Positions 1 to 9,463 of a stretch of 64,000 bases of DNA are shown here, piece after piece; the first letter of the stretch is position 1; every line of letters starts with the position of its first letter. Origin of the DNA: Flavobacterium sp. UBA7663 (lineage in GTDB: Bacteria > Bacteroidota > Bacteroidia > Flavobacteriales > Flavobacteriaceae). The position numbers and the translations under genes were made by a program. The notes below the pieces were generated by a model, which worked only from the letters and a program-made list of their open reading frames with translations, ran no database searches and was not told where the DNA came from. Location of the stretch: positions 231,436 to 295,435 of the forward strand of contig NZ_DLHR01000006.1 of assembly GCF_002483315.1 (NCBI RefSeq), given 5' to 3'.

Positions 1-3000
1 CTAATTTTAACTCAGTAGAACGAGAAATTACGATATCAACAGTATTTCCTTCAGAATCCTCACCTTTAACTGTTTTTAAATCTTCAATTTCTAATTTACC
101 TGCAAAACGAGCAACAATACTAGATTCTTCAGAAATACCTCCAGCAACCCCTCCAACGTGGAACGTACGAAGTGTTAACTGTGTACCTGGCTCACCAATT
201 GATTGCGCTGCAATAACTCCAACTGCTTCACCTTTCTGAGTCATCTTACCAGTAGCTAAGTTTCTACCGTAACATTTCGCACAAATACCTTTTGTAGCTT
301 CACATGTTAATGGCGAACGTACTTCTACTTTTTCAATTGGAGATGCTTCAATCTTCTTAACATCAGCTTCTGTAATTTGTTCCCCAGCATAAATTAAAAT
401 TTCATTGTCAAGAGGATTAATTACATTTTGTAACGCTACACGTCCTAAAATTCTTTCTCCTAATGATTCAACGATTTCCTCATTTTTCTTTAAAGGAGAT
501 ACTACAATTCCTCTTAATGTACCACAATCTACAGAGTTTACAATAACGTCTTGAGATACATCATGTAATCTACGAGTTAAGTAACCAGCATCGGCAGTTT
601 TAAGAGCCGTATCCGCAAGACCTTTACGAGCACCGTGAGTAGAAATAAAGTACTCAAGAATCGAAAGACCTTCCTTAAAGTTAGATAAAATCGGGTTTTC
701 AATAATTTCACCACCACCAGCAGTTGATTTTTTTGGCTTAGCCATCAAACCACGCATACCAGTTAACTGACGAATCTGTTCTTTAGAACCCCTAGCTCCA
801 GAGTCAAGCATCATATATACCGAGTTGAAACCTTGTTGGTCTTCACGGATATTTTTCATTGCTAATTCTGTCAATTGAGCATTAGCAGAAGTCCAGATAT
901 CAATAACTTGGTTGTAACGTTCGTTATTGGTAATAAGACCCATACTATAGTTCATCGAAATTCCATCAACTTGCTCACGAGCATCAGCGATTAACTGTGT
1001 TTTTTGTTCTGGAATTCTAATATCACCTAATGAGAATGACAATCCTCCACGGAATGCGAACTTATACCCCATATCTTTCATGTTATCCAAGAAAGCTGCT
1101 GTTGTAGGAACGTCAGTCACCGCTAAGATTTTACCAATAATATCACGAAGTGATTTCTTAGTTAATACCTCATTAATATATCCTGCAGCTTCAGGTACTA
1201 CTTCATTAAATAATACTCTACCTGCTGTAGTTTGGATAATTTTATAAACTAATTCACCTTCTTCATTAAAATCTCTTGCTCTAATTTTCACTCTAGCATT
1301 CAATTCTAATTTTCCTTCATTCAAAGCAATATTTACTTCTTCAGCAGAATAGAAAGTTAAACCTTCTCCTAAAATTTTCATTTCTGGTGTAGACAAACGC
1401 TCTTTGGTCATATAATAAAGACCAAGTACCATGTCTTGAGAAGGTACTGTAATTGGAGCACCATTTGCAGGATTCAAGATATTGTGAGAAGCCAACATTA
1501 ATAATTGTGCCTCTAAAATAGCTTCTGGTCCTAATGGTAAGTGAACCGCCATCTGGTCACCATCGAAATCGGCGTTGAATGCCGTACATACTAATGGGTG
1601 TAACTGGATTGCTTTTCCTTCAATTAACTTAGGTTGGAACGCTTGAATACCCAATCTGTGTAACGTAGGAGCACGGTTTAGTAATACTGGGTGACCTTTA
1701 ATTACATTTTCAAGGATATCCCATACAACTGGCTCTTTTTTATCAATAATTTTCTTAGCCGACTTAACTGTTTTAACAATTCCTCTTTCGATTAACTTAC
1801 GAATAACGAATGGTTTGTATAGTTCAGCAGCCATATCTTTTGGAAGACCACATTCGAACAATTTCATTTCTGGTCCAACAACAATTACTGAACGAGCAGA
1901 ATAATCTACACGTTTTCCTAATAAGTTTTGACGGAAACGACCTTGTTTACCTTTTAATGAATCTGATAAAGATTTTAATGGTCTGTTTGATTCTGTTTTA
2001 ACTGCAGAAGCTTTACGAGTGTTATCAAATAATGAATCTACAGATTCTTGTAACATACGTTTTTCGTTTCTTAAGATTACTTCTGGAGCTTTAATTTCCA
2101 TTAATCTTTTTAAACGGTTGTTACGGATGATAACTCTTCTGTATAAATCATTTAAATCTGAAGTTGCAAAACGACCTCCATCAAGTGGCACTAACGGACG
2201 TAATTCTGGTGGAATAACTGGAATTACTTTTAAAATCATCCATTCTGGACGGTTTTCTCTGTTTAAGTTAGACTCACGGAATGATTCTACAACATTTAAA
2301 CGTTTTAACGCTTCTGTTTTACGTTGTTTAGATGTTTCGTTATTAGCTGCGTGACGTAAACTATAAGAAAGTTCATCTAAGTCTGTACGAGCTAATAAAT
2401 CCATAATACATTCAGCACCCATTTTAGCGATGAATTTATTAGGATCGTTGTCATCTAAATATTGATTTTCCATTGGAAGTGTATCTAAAATATTCAAATA
2501 CTCTTCTTCCGTAAGGAAATCTAATCTTTGTAATGATTCGCCATCAGCGTTTTTAGCAATACCTGCTTGAATTACTACGTATCTTTCGTAGTAAATAATC
2601 ATATCTAATTTCTTAGATGGTAAACCTAAAATATAACCAATTTTGTTTGGTAACGAACGGAAATACCAGATATGAGCAATAGGCACAACAAGGTTGATGT
2701 GTCCTACTCTATCTCTACGTACTTTTTTCTCTGTTACTTCAACACCACATCGGTCACAAACGATTCCTTTGTAGCGAATTCTTTTATATTTTCCACAAGC
2801 ACACTCGTAATCTTTTACTGGACCGAAAATACGCTCACAGAAAAGACCATCTCTTTCTGGTTTGTGAGTACGATAGTTGATAGTTTCTGGTTTTAAAACC
2901 TCACCTCTAGATTCTCCTAAAATTGATTCTGGAGAAGCTAATCCTATCGTGATTTTGTTAAATCTTTTGATTTGTTGCTTGTCTTTACTATTTCTATTAT

Positions 3001-3007
3001 TCATCAT
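1..3007 (-). CDS. rpoC: DNA-directed RNA polymerase subunit beta' (partial, C-terminus outside window)
   Basis: This is the catalytic subunit of RNA polymerase. About 1002 codons are present and the frame stays open to base 1, so the C-terminal third lies outside the window. The N-terminal zinc site is visible (Cys69, Cys71, Cys84, Cys87), and the Mg-binding NADFDGD motif starts at residue 478. The bridge-helix/trigger-loop region (GARGSKEQIRQLTGMRG) and the second zinc cluster (CEATKGICAKCYG) follow. ATG codons at 3007 and 3004 are both possible starts; the Met-Met form is what I recall for Flavobacterium. It lies downstream of rpoB with a 242-base gap that contains a terminator-like hairpin, so it may not be simply cotranscribed. 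The identification is certain. Confidence 0.98.
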   Translation of the reverse strand, partial: MMNNRNSKDKQQIKRFNKITIGLASPESILGESRGEVLKPETINYRTHKPERDGLFCERIFGPVKDYECACGKYKRIRYKGIVCDRCGVEVTEKKVRRDRVGHINLVVPIAHIWYFRSLPNKIGYILGLPSKKLDMIIYYERYVVIQAGIAKNADGESLQRLDFLTEEEYLNILDTLPMENQYLDDNDPNKFIAKMGAECIMDLLARTDLDELSYSLRHAANNETSKQRKTEALKRLNVVESFRESNLNRENRPEWMILKVIPVIPPELRPLVPLDGGRFATSDLNDLYRRVIIRNNRLKRLMEIKAPEVILRNEKRMLQESVDSLFDNTRKASAVKTESNRPLKSLSDSLKGKQGRFRQNLLGKRVDYSARSVIVVGPEMKLFECGLPKDMAAELYKPFVIRKLIERGIVKTVKSAKKIIDKKEPVVWDILENVIKGHPVLLNRAPTLHRLGIQAFQPKLIEGKAIQLHPLVCTAFNADFDGDQMAVHLPLGPEAILEAQLLMLASHNILNPANGAPITVPSQDMVLGLYYMTKERLSTPEMKILGEGLTFYSAEEVNIALNEGKLELNARVKIRARDFNEEGELVYKIIQTTAGRVLFNEVVPEAAGYINEVLTKKSLRDIIGKILAVTDVPTTAAFLDNMKDMGYKFAFRGGLSFSLGDIRIPEQKTQLIADAREQVDGISMNYSMGLITNNERYNQVIDIWTSANAQLTELAMKNIREDQQGFNSVYMMLDSGARGSKEQIRQLTGMRGLMAKPKKSTAGGGEIIENPILSNFKEGLSILEYFISTHGARKGLADTALKTADAGYLTRRLHDVSQDVIVNSVDCGTLRGIVVSPLKKNEEIVESLGERILGRVALQNVINPLDNEILIYAGEQITEADVKKIEASPIEKVEVRSPLTCEATKGICAKCYGRNLATGKMTQKGEAVGVIAAQSIGEPGTQLTLRTFHVGGVAGGISEESSIVARFAGKLEIEDLKTVKGEDSEGNTVDIVISRSTELKL

Positions 3008-3204
3008 AGTTTTTACTATTGATTTATTTTGCAATTAAAAATTGATTTTGAACAGCTGTAGCAATGCTACTTTTCTGTTGACTCGGATTACTTCTCTAAA
3101 CTTCAAACCTAAAATTTTGAAGTGCTAATTATAAAAACCAAAAGGTTTAAATAAAAAATCGGAACGGTTTACGGTTATAAATCCTTAAAAACTTAATTAT
3201 AAAA

Positions 3205-3239
3205 AGTATTCAGCTCCAAAAAAATCGGAACTGAATACT
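3205..3239 (-). terminator. Terminator-like hairpin between rpoB and rpoC
   Basis: In the sense of transcription a 13-bp stem with one mismatch (AGTATTCAG...CTGAATACT, with a T-rich loop) is followed directly by TTTTATAATT. It lies 11 bases past the rpoB stop. Its shape fits an intrinsic terminator or attenuator that lowers readthrough into rpoC. The stem is AT-rich, so its strength is uncertain. The remaining 200 bases up to rpoC show no gene. Confidence 0.5.
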
Positions 3240-3249
3240 GCATTCTTTT

Positions 3250-6200
3250 TTATTCTTCTAATCTGATGTCTAATCCAAGACCTTTCAATTCATGCATTAA
3301 TACATTGAATGATTCAGGTAATCCTGGTTCTGGCATAGTTTCACCTTTTACGATAGCTTCGTAAGTTTTAGCTCTACCAATTACGTCATCCGATTTAACA
3401 GTTAAGATTTCTCTTAAAGTACTTGATGCACCGTATGCTTCAAGTGCCCAAACCTCCATCTCTCCAAAACGCTGACCTCCAAATTGAGCCTTACCTCCTA
3501 ATGGTTGTTGCGTAATTAACGAGTATGGACCAATTGAACGTGCGTGCATTTTATCATCTACCATGTGTCCTAATTTCAACATGTAAATTACACCCACAGT
3601 TGCACGTTGGTGGAAACGCTCTCCAGTTCCTCCATCATACAAGTATGTATGACCGAATCTTGGAATTCCAGCTTCGTCTGTAAATTCATTAATTTGATCT
3701 AAAGTAGCACCGTCAAAAATTGGAGTAGCAAATTTCTTGTTCAATTTTTGTCCAGCCCAACCAAGAACTGTTTCATAAATCTGTCCGATGTTCATACGAG
3801 ATGGTACCCCAAGTGGATTCAATACGATATCTACTGGTGTTCCGTCTTCTAGGAATGGCATATCTTCATGACGAACGATTTTAGCAACAATACCTTTGTT
3901 ACCGTGACGTCCTGCCATTTTATCTCCTACTTTTAATTTACGTTTCTTAGCGATGTAAACTTTAGCAAGTTTTAAAATTCCAGAAGGTAATTCATCTCCA
4001 ACAGTAATTGTGAATTTCTCTCTTCTTAACCAACCTTGTAAATCGTTTAATTTGATTTTGTAGTTGTGAATTAAGTCGTTCACCATTGCATTAGTATGCT
4101 CATCTGTTGTCCATTGACCTTTAGTTAAGTGAGCAAAATCTTCTACACCTTGTAACATCTTTTTAGTGAATTTTTTACCTTTTGGTAATACTTCTTCACC
4201 TAAATCATTCATTACACCTTGAGAAGTTTTACCATCGATGATAACAAATAATTTTTCAATTAATTTGTCTTTCAAGTCAGTATACTTAACTTCAAATTCA
4301 ACTTCTAATTTATCAACGTCTTCTTTATCTTTAGAACGTTTTCTCTTATCTTTTACTGCTTTCGCAAATAATTTTTTGTCTAAAACCACACCGTGTAAAG
4401 ATGGAGACGCTTTTAATGAAGCATCTTTTACATCACCTGCTTTATCCCCAAAGATAGCTCTTAAAAGTTTCTCTTCTGGAGTAGGATCTGATTCTCCTTT
4501 TGGTGTAATTTTTCCGATTAGAATGTCGCCAGGTTTAACCTCTGCACCAATTCTAATCATACCGTTTTCATCTAAATCTTTAGTAGCTTCTTCAGAAACG
4601 TTTGGAATATCATTAGTTAATTCTTCGTTACCTAATTTAGTATCACGAACTTCTAATGTATAATCATCAATATGTAATGATGTAAAAATATCATCACGTA
4701 CTACTTTTTCAGAAATTACGATTGCATCCTCAAAGTTGTACCCTTTCCATGGCATGAACGCCACTTTTAAGTTTCTTCCGATTGCTAATTCTCCGTTTTG
4801 CGTAGCATAACCTTCACATAATACTTGCCCTTTAGCAACTCTGTCACCTTTTCTTACGATAGGTTTAAGGTTGATACAAGTACTTTGGTTGGTTTTTCTA
4901 TATTTGATTAATTGATATGTTTTATCGTCTGAATCAAAGCTTACCATGCGTTCTTCTTCAGTTCTGTCGTATTTGATAGTAATCATATTAGCATCAACAT
5001 ACTCAACAGTTCCGTTTCCTTCCGCATTGATTAATACTCTTGAATCAGAAGCAACTTGTCTTTCTAAACCAGTACCTACGATTGGAGCTTCAGGACGTAA
5101 TAATGGAACGGCCTGACGCATCATGTTAGATCCCATCAACGCACGGTTCGCATCATCATGCTCTAAGAAAGGAATCAATGAAGCTGAAATCGAAGCAATT
5201 TGATTTGGAGCAACGTCTGTATAATGTACGGCAGTTGGAGCAACCACAGGGAAATCTCCTTCTTCACGCGCAATAACATTCGTAGCGGTAATTTTACCAT
5301 TTGCATCCATTTCAATGTTTGCTTGAGCAATCATTTTACCTTCTTCTTCCTCTGCACTTAGGTACACTGGAGTAGACTCTAAATCTACAACACCATTAGT
5401 TACTTTACGGTAAGGTGTTTCGATGAATCCCATTCCGTTTACTTTAGCATATACTCCTAAAGATGAAATAAGTCCAATGTTTGGTCCCTCTGGTGTTTCA
5501 ATTGGACAAAGTCTTCCGTAGTGTGTATAGTGAACGTCACGTACCTCGAAACCAGCTCTTTCTCTAGATAAACCTCCAGGTCCAAGGGCAGATAAACGAC
5601 GTTTGTGTGTAATCTCTGCTAATGGATTGGTTTGATCCATGAACTGAGATAACTGGTTAGTTCCAAAGAATGAGTTGATTACCGATGATAATGTTTTAGC
5701 ATTAATCAAATCGATAGGTGTAAACACCTCGTTATCACGAACATTCATTCTCTCACGGATAGTTCTAGCCATACGAGCTAAACCTACTCCGAACTGAGCT
5801 GATAATTGCTCACCAACTGTTCTTACACGACGGTTTGATAAGTGATCAATATCATCAATCTCTGCTTTAGAGTTGATCAATTCGATCAAATATTTAACGA
5901 TTGTAATAATATCTTCTTTAGTTAAAACTTGTTTTTCCATAGGAATATCAAGGTTTAACTTTTTGTTCATTCTGTAACGACCTACTTCACCTAAGTTATA
6001 ACGTTGGTCAGAGAAGAATAATTTATCTATAATACCACGAGCCGTTTCCTCATCAGGCGGTTCCGCGTTACGTAATTGTCTGTAAATATGTTCAACAGCC
6101 TCTTTTTCAGAGTTTGTTGGATCTTTTTGTAACGTATTGTGGATAATTGTGTAATCAGCCGCGTTGTTATCCTCTTTATGTAAAAGGATAGTTTTTACGT

Positions 6201-7062
6201 CTGCTTCAATTATTTCTTCGATATTATCTTTATCAAGAATTGTATCACGATCTAAGATAATTTCGTTACGCTCAATAGAAACTACTTCACCAGTATCCTC
6301 ATCAACGAAGTCTTCATGCCATGTATTTAATACACGTGCAGCAAGTCTTCTTCCAGCATATTTCTTGATACCAGTTTTAGAAACTTTAATTTCTTCAGCT
6401 AAGTCGAAAATCTCTAAGATATCTTTATCTCTTTCAAATCCGATAGCTCTAAATAAAGTAGTTACAGGTAATTTTTTCTTTCTATCGATATACGCATACA
6501 TTACGTTATTGATATCGGTAGCGAATTCAATCCAAGAACCTTTAAAAGGAATGATTCTGGCAGAATATAATTTAGTTCCATTTGCATGGAAAGACTGTCC
6601 AAAGAATACACCTGGAGATCTATGTAATTGCGATACAACTACACGCTCAGCACCATTAATTACGAATGTACCACTAGGAGTCATATATGGTATTGTTCCT
6701 AAATACACATCTTGAACGATTGTTTCAAAATCTTCGTGTTCAGGGTCAGTACAATATAATTTTAATCTAGCTTTAAGAGGCACACTATACGTTAAGCCTC
6801 TATCAATACACTCTTCGATGGTATATCTAGGTGGATCAATAAAATAATCTAGGAATTCTAATACGAACTGATTTCTCGTGTCCGTAATTGGGAAATTTTC
6901 CATGAAGGTATTATACAGCCCTTCGTTGCCTCTTTCGTCAGATTTAGTTTCTAATTGAAAAAAATCTTTAAACGATTTCACTTGAATATCTAGAAAATCT
7001 GGATATTGTGGAATGTTTTTTGTTGAAGCAAAATTTAATCTTTCAGTCTGATTAGCAATCAT
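3250..7062 (-). CDS. rpoB: DNA-directed RNA polymerase subunit beta
   Basis: This is the beta subunit, 1270 aa from the chosen start, and with beta' it forms the RNA polymerase active centre. The rifampicin-pocket region is visible (NQLSQFMDQTNPLAE, THKRRLSALGPGG), as are the GDKMAGRHGNKG and the C-terminal QPLGGKAQFGGQRFGEMEVWALEAYG segments; it ends LDIRLEE as in other Flavobacteria. The open frame extends 27 codons further upstream, but those residues do not resemble any RpoB. The protein should begin MIANQTERLNFAS at 7062. There is no Shine-Dalgarno sequence. It follows rplL after a 240-base gap that contains a strong hairpin. Confidence 0.98.
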   Translation of the reverse strand: MIANQTERLNFASTKNIPQYPDFLDIQVKSFKDFFQLETKSDERGNEGLYNTFMENFPITDTRNQFVLEFLDYFIDPPRYTIEECIDRGLTYSVPLKARLKLYCTDPEHEDFETIVQDVYLGTIPYMTPSGTFVINGAERVVVSQLHRSPGVFFGQSFHANGTKLYSARIIPFKGSWIEFATDINNVMYAYIDRKKKLPVTTLFRAIGFERDKDILEIFDLAEEIKVSKTGIKKYAGRRLAARVLNTWHEDFVDEDTGEVVSIERNEIILDRDTILDKDNIEEIIEADVKTILLHKEDNNAADYTIIHNTLQKDPTNSEKEAVEHIYRQLRNAEPPDEETARGIIDKLFFSDQRYNLGEVGRYRMNKKLNLDIPMEKQVLTKEDIITIVKYLIELINSKAEIDDIDHLSNRRVRTVGEQLSAQFGVGLARMARTIRERMNVRDNEVFTPIDLINAKTLSSVINSFFGTNQLSQFMDQTNPLAEITHKRRLSALGPGGLSRERAGFEVRDVHYTHYGRLCPIETPEGPNIGLISSLGVYAKVNGMGFIETPYRKVTNGVVDLESTPVYLSAEEEEGKMIAQANIEMDANGKITATNVIAREEGDFPVVAPTAVHYTDVAPNQIASISASLIPFLEHDDANRALMGSNMMRQAVPLLRPEAPIVGTGLERQVASDSRVLINAEGNGTVEYVDANMITIKYDRTEEERMVSFDSDDKTYQLIKYRKTNQSTCINLKPIVRKGDRVAKGQVLCEGYATQNGELAIGRNLKVAFMPWKGYNFEDAIVISEKVVRDDIFTSLHIDDYTLEVRDTKLGNEELTNDIPNVSEEATKDLDENGMIRIGAEVKPGDILIGKITPKGESDPTPEEKLLRAIFGDKAGDVKDASLKASPSLHGVVLDKKLFAKAVKDKRKRSKDKEDVDKLEVEFEVKYTDLKDKLIEKLFVIIDGKTSQGVMNDLGEEVLPKGKKFTKKMLQGVEDFAHLTKGQWTTDEHTNAMVNDLIHNYKIKLNDLQGWLRREKFTITVGDELPSGILKLAKVYIAKKRKLKVGDKMAGRHGNKGIVAKIVRHEDMPFLEDGTPVDIVLNPLGVPSRMNIGQIYETVLGWAGQKLNKKFATPIFDGATLDQINEFTDEAGIPRFGHTYLYDGGTGERFHQRATVGVIYMLKLGHMVDDKMHARSIGPYSLITQQPLGGKAQFGGQRFGEMEVWALEAYGASSTLREILTVKSDDVIGRAKTYEAIVKGETMPEPGLPESFNVLMHELKGLGLDIRLEE

Positions 7063-7244
7063 CAATGGATAAAATTTTGATTTAAAAAAAGTAATTTTTG
7101 TGTAAATACACTGTTTTAATAATACTTCCTTTTTAATAAACAATACATCTTTAAAATAAACCAGGAAAGATAGTTTAATTTTTTTCTTCGTTATTGTCTA
7201 CTTTTTAACGCATAAAAAATACAATAATTTAATATACGCAAAAT

Positions 7245-7281
7245 GGTTTAGGTCTTTGAGAACACTCTCAAGACCTAAACC
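7245..7281 (-). terminator. Hairpin in the rplL-rpoB gap (attenuator or RNA processing site)
   Basis: A 12-bp perfect stem (GGTTTAGGTCTT with AAGACCTAAACC) is extended by three pairs after a one-base bulge and closed by a 6-base loop. It lies 21 bases past the rplL stop and about 180 bases before the rpoB start. Only a short T-run (ATTTTG) follows, so it could be a partial terminator or an RNase III target. Enterobacteria carry an attenuator plus an RNase III site at the same operon position; that parallel is inference. Confidence 0.6.
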
Positions 7282-7302
7282 TAGCTTTATTATGAGTAAA
7301 AA

Positions 7303-7674
7303 TTATTTTAACTCAACTACAGCTCCTGCTTCTTCTAAAGCTTTCTTAAGACCTTCAGCCTCATCTTTAGAAACACCTTCTTTTACATTTGTTGGTGCAG
7401 CATCAACTAAATCTTTTGCTTCTTTAAGACCTAAACCAGTTAATTCTTTAACCGCTTTAACAACTCCTAATTTAGAAGCTCCAGCCTCTTTTAATACTAC
7501 TGTAAATTCAGTTTGCTCAGCAGCAGCTCCAGCATCTCCACCACCAGCAGCAACTACAACAGCTGCAGCAGCAGGCTCGATACCATACTCATCTTTTAAT
7601 ATTGTTGCTAATTCGTTAACTTCTTTAACTGTTAAGTTAACTAATTGTTCTGCGAATTGTTTCAAATCTGCCAT
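7303..7674 (-). CDS. rplL: 50S ribosomal protein bL12 (L7/L12)
   Basis: This is the flexible stalk protein of the large subunit, 123 aa, which recruits translational GTPases. The N-terminal dimerisation helix is followed by an Ala/Gly hinge (EPAAAAVVVAAGGG, about residues 33-48). The C-terminal domain has the GTPase-contacting KLGVVKAVKELTGLGLKEAK helix pair and GVSKDEAEGLKKALEEAGA. It is 55 bases downstream of rplJ, its stalk partner, in the usual rplJL order. The start is fixed by MADLKQFAEQ. There is no Shine-Dalgarno sequence upstream (only A-rich bases). Confidence 0.98.
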   Translation of the reverse strand: MADLKQFAEQLVNLTVKEVNELATILKDEYGIEPAAAAVVVAAGGGDAGAAAEQTEFTVVLKEAGASKLGVVKAVKELTGLGLKEAKDLVDAAPTNVKEGVSKDEAEGLKKALEEAGAVVELK

Positions 7675-7729
7675 TTTTTCTATCGTTTAAAATGTTTTGT
7701 AAAAAATATAATTTATTTGTGCGTACTTA

Positions 7730-8227
7730 TTATTCTGCTCCTTCTTCCTTGTTAGGTTGATTTTTAAGAGCTGCAATAACTCTTTGAGCAGGAGATTGTA
7801 ATAATCCAATGATTTCTCCAATAACTTCTTCTTTAGATTTAATAGCTACTAAGCTGTCTAATAAGTTGTCACCGATGTAAATTTCTTGGTTAATGTAAGC
7901 TCCTTTAAAAAGTGGTTTTTCACCTTTCTTACGGAATTCTTTAATGATTTTTGCTGGACCATTAGCTGTATCCGCAATAAACATAGAAGTATTTCCTTTA
8001 AGAACTGTAGATAAATCACCAAAGTCACTATCAGAAGCTTCCATTGCTTTTTCAAGTAATGTATTCTTCACAACTTCTAATTTAATACCTGCTTTGAAAC
8101 AAGCTCTTCTTAAATTTGAAGTAGTATCTGCATCTAGTCCTGAAATGTCTGCTAAATAGATAACATTAACATCCGCTAACTGTGCAGTTAAATCTTTAAT
8201 CGCGATTGATTTTTCTTCTCTAGTCAT
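7730..8227 (-). CDS. rplJ: 50S ribosomal protein uL10
   Basis: This protein anchors the bL12 dimers to 23S rRNA at the stalk base. It is 165 aa, close to the family norm. It starts MTREEKSIAIKDL; the rRNA-binding domain contains SNLRRACFKAGIKLEVVKNTLLEKA (positions about 38-62), and the C-terminal helix that docks bL12 includes LLQSPAQRVIAALK. It sits 22 bases after rplA and 55 before rplL. In enterobacteria the L10-L12 complex represses its own mRNA; I saw no clear leader structure here to prove the same. Confidence 0.97.
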   Translation of the reverse strand: MTREEKSIAIKDLTAQLADVNVIYLADISGLDADTTSNLRRACFKAGIKLEVVKNTLLEKAMEASDSDFGDLSTVLKGNTSMFIADTANGPAKIIKEFRKKGEKPLFKGAYINQEIYIGDNLLDSLVAIKSKEEVIGEIIGLLQSPAQRVIAALKNQPNKEEGAE

Positions 8228-8249
8228 ACTAAAAATTTTTAACTACCAA

Positions 8250-8939
8250 TTATACTGCTTTAGGATCTAAAGCAATAGCAGGACTCATTGTACAAGATAA
8301 GTGAATAGACTTAATATATGTACCTTTAGCTGCAGTTGGTTTTAATTTGATTAATGTTTGAACGATTTCGTGTGCATTTTCATAGATTTTATCAGCATCA
8401 AAAGATACTCTACCTATTCCAGCATGAACGATACCAGTTTTATCAACTTTGAAATCGATTTTACCAGCTTTTACTTCTGCAACAGCTTTAGCAACATCCA
8501 TAGTTACAGTACCTGTTTTAGGGTTAGGCATTAAACCTCTTGGTCCTAAAACACGTCCTAATGGACCTAATTTACCCATAACAGCTGGCATAGTGATGAT
8601 TACATCAATATCAGTCCAACCATCTTTGATTTTTTGAAGGTAGTCATCTAAACCTACGTGGTCTGCACCAGCAGCTTTAGCTTCCGCTTCTTTATCTGGA
8701 GTAACAAGAGCTAAAACTCTTACATCTTTACCAGTTCCGTGAGGTAATGTCACAACCCCTCTTACCATTTGATTCGCTTTTCTAGGATCTACCCCTAATT
8801 TCACTGCGATATCAACAGACTCATCAAATTTTGCAGAAGCAACTTGTTTAATTAATGCAGAAGCATCTTTTAAACTATAAAGTTTGTTCTTTTCAATTTT
8901 TGCTGCAGCCTCTTTTTGCTTTTTTGTCAATTTTGCCAT
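8250..8939 (-). CDS. rplA: 50S ribosomal protein uL1
   Basis: This forms the L1 stalk of the large subunit, which helps release deacylated tRNA from the E site. It is 229 aa, the normal length. Diagnostic segments are the KLGVDPRKANQMVRGVVTLPHGTGK and KLGPLGRVLGPRGLMPNPKTGTV regions and the C-terminal KPTAAKGTYIKSIHLSCTMSP. It lies 20 bases downstream of rplK in the conserved rplKAJL order. uL1 is a translational repressor of its own operon in many bacteria; this is family knowledge and not seen here. Confidence 0.98.
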   Translation of the reverse strand: MAKLTKKQKEAAAKIEKNKLYSLKDASALIKQVASAKFDESVDIAVKLGVDPRKANQMVRGVVTLPHGTGKDVRVLALVTPDKEAEAKAAGADHVGLDDYLQKIKDGWTDIDVIITMPAVMGKLGPLGRVLGPRGLMPNPKTGTVTMDVAKAVAEVKAGKIDFKVDKTGIVHAGIGRVSFDADKIYENAHEIVQTLIKLKPTAAKGTYIKSIHLSCTMSPAIALDPKAV

Positions 8940-8959
8940 TGTCTAATTCTTTTTAGAGA

Positions 8960-9397
8960 TTAAAAAGGAGCATTCCCTGTTACTGTTATACCCATAGATC
9001 TAGCTGTTCCAGCAATCATACTCATCGCTTTTTCGATTTCGAAAGCGTTTAAGTCTGCCATTTTGTCTTCAGCAATAGTTCTAATTTGATCCCAAGTAAC
9101 GTTAGCTACTTTTTTACGGTTAGGTTGCCCTGAACCAGACTTTAATTTTGCTGCTTCTAATAACTGAATTGCAGCAGGTGGCGTTTTAACAACAAAGTCA
9201 AAAGACTTGTCTTTATACACAGTAATTTGTACTGGTAAAACTTTGCCAGGTTTATCTTGTGTTCTAGCATTGAACTGCTTACAGAACTCCATGATGTTAA
9301 CCCCAGCAGCCCCCAAAGCAGGTCCAACCGGTGGCGATGGATTCGCTGCACCTCCCTTAACTTGTAGTTTAACTACTTTACTAACTTCTTTTGCCAT
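8960..9397 (-). CDS. rplK: 50S ribosomal protein uL11
   Basis: This is a component of the GTPase-associated centre at the base of the stalk. It is 145 aa, typical in length. The PPVGPALGAAGVNIMEFCKQFNA segment (about residues 22-44) and the C-terminal RNA-binding domain, ending GTARSMGITVTGNAPF, identify it. It follows nusG with a 66-base gap and precedes rplA by 20 bases, so the secE-nusG-rplK-rplA-rplJ-rplL block looks like one transcription unit. Confidence 0.98.
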   Translation of the reverse strand: MAKEVSKVVKLQVKGGAANPSPPVGPALGAAGVNIMEFCKQFNARTQDKPGKVLPVQITVYKDKSFDFVVKTPPAAIQLLEAAKLKSGSGQPNRKKVANVTWDQIRTIAEDKMADLNAFEIEKAMSMIAGTARSMGITVTGNAPF

Positions 9398-9463
9398 TTT
9401 TAAAAAAATTTAGCACATCTATCAATTGGAAGCGATTGATGTGATTTATATATGTAACGAAAA

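Noticed and set aside
2019..2354. 111-aa plus-strand frame inside rpoC
   Set aside because: It lies fully antisense to the conserved rpoC sequence and has no family similarity.
7063..7143. 27-codon N-terminal extension of rpoB
   Set aside because: No resemblance to RpoB N-termini, which begin near MIANQTERLNF; the extension is A/T-rich leader DNA.
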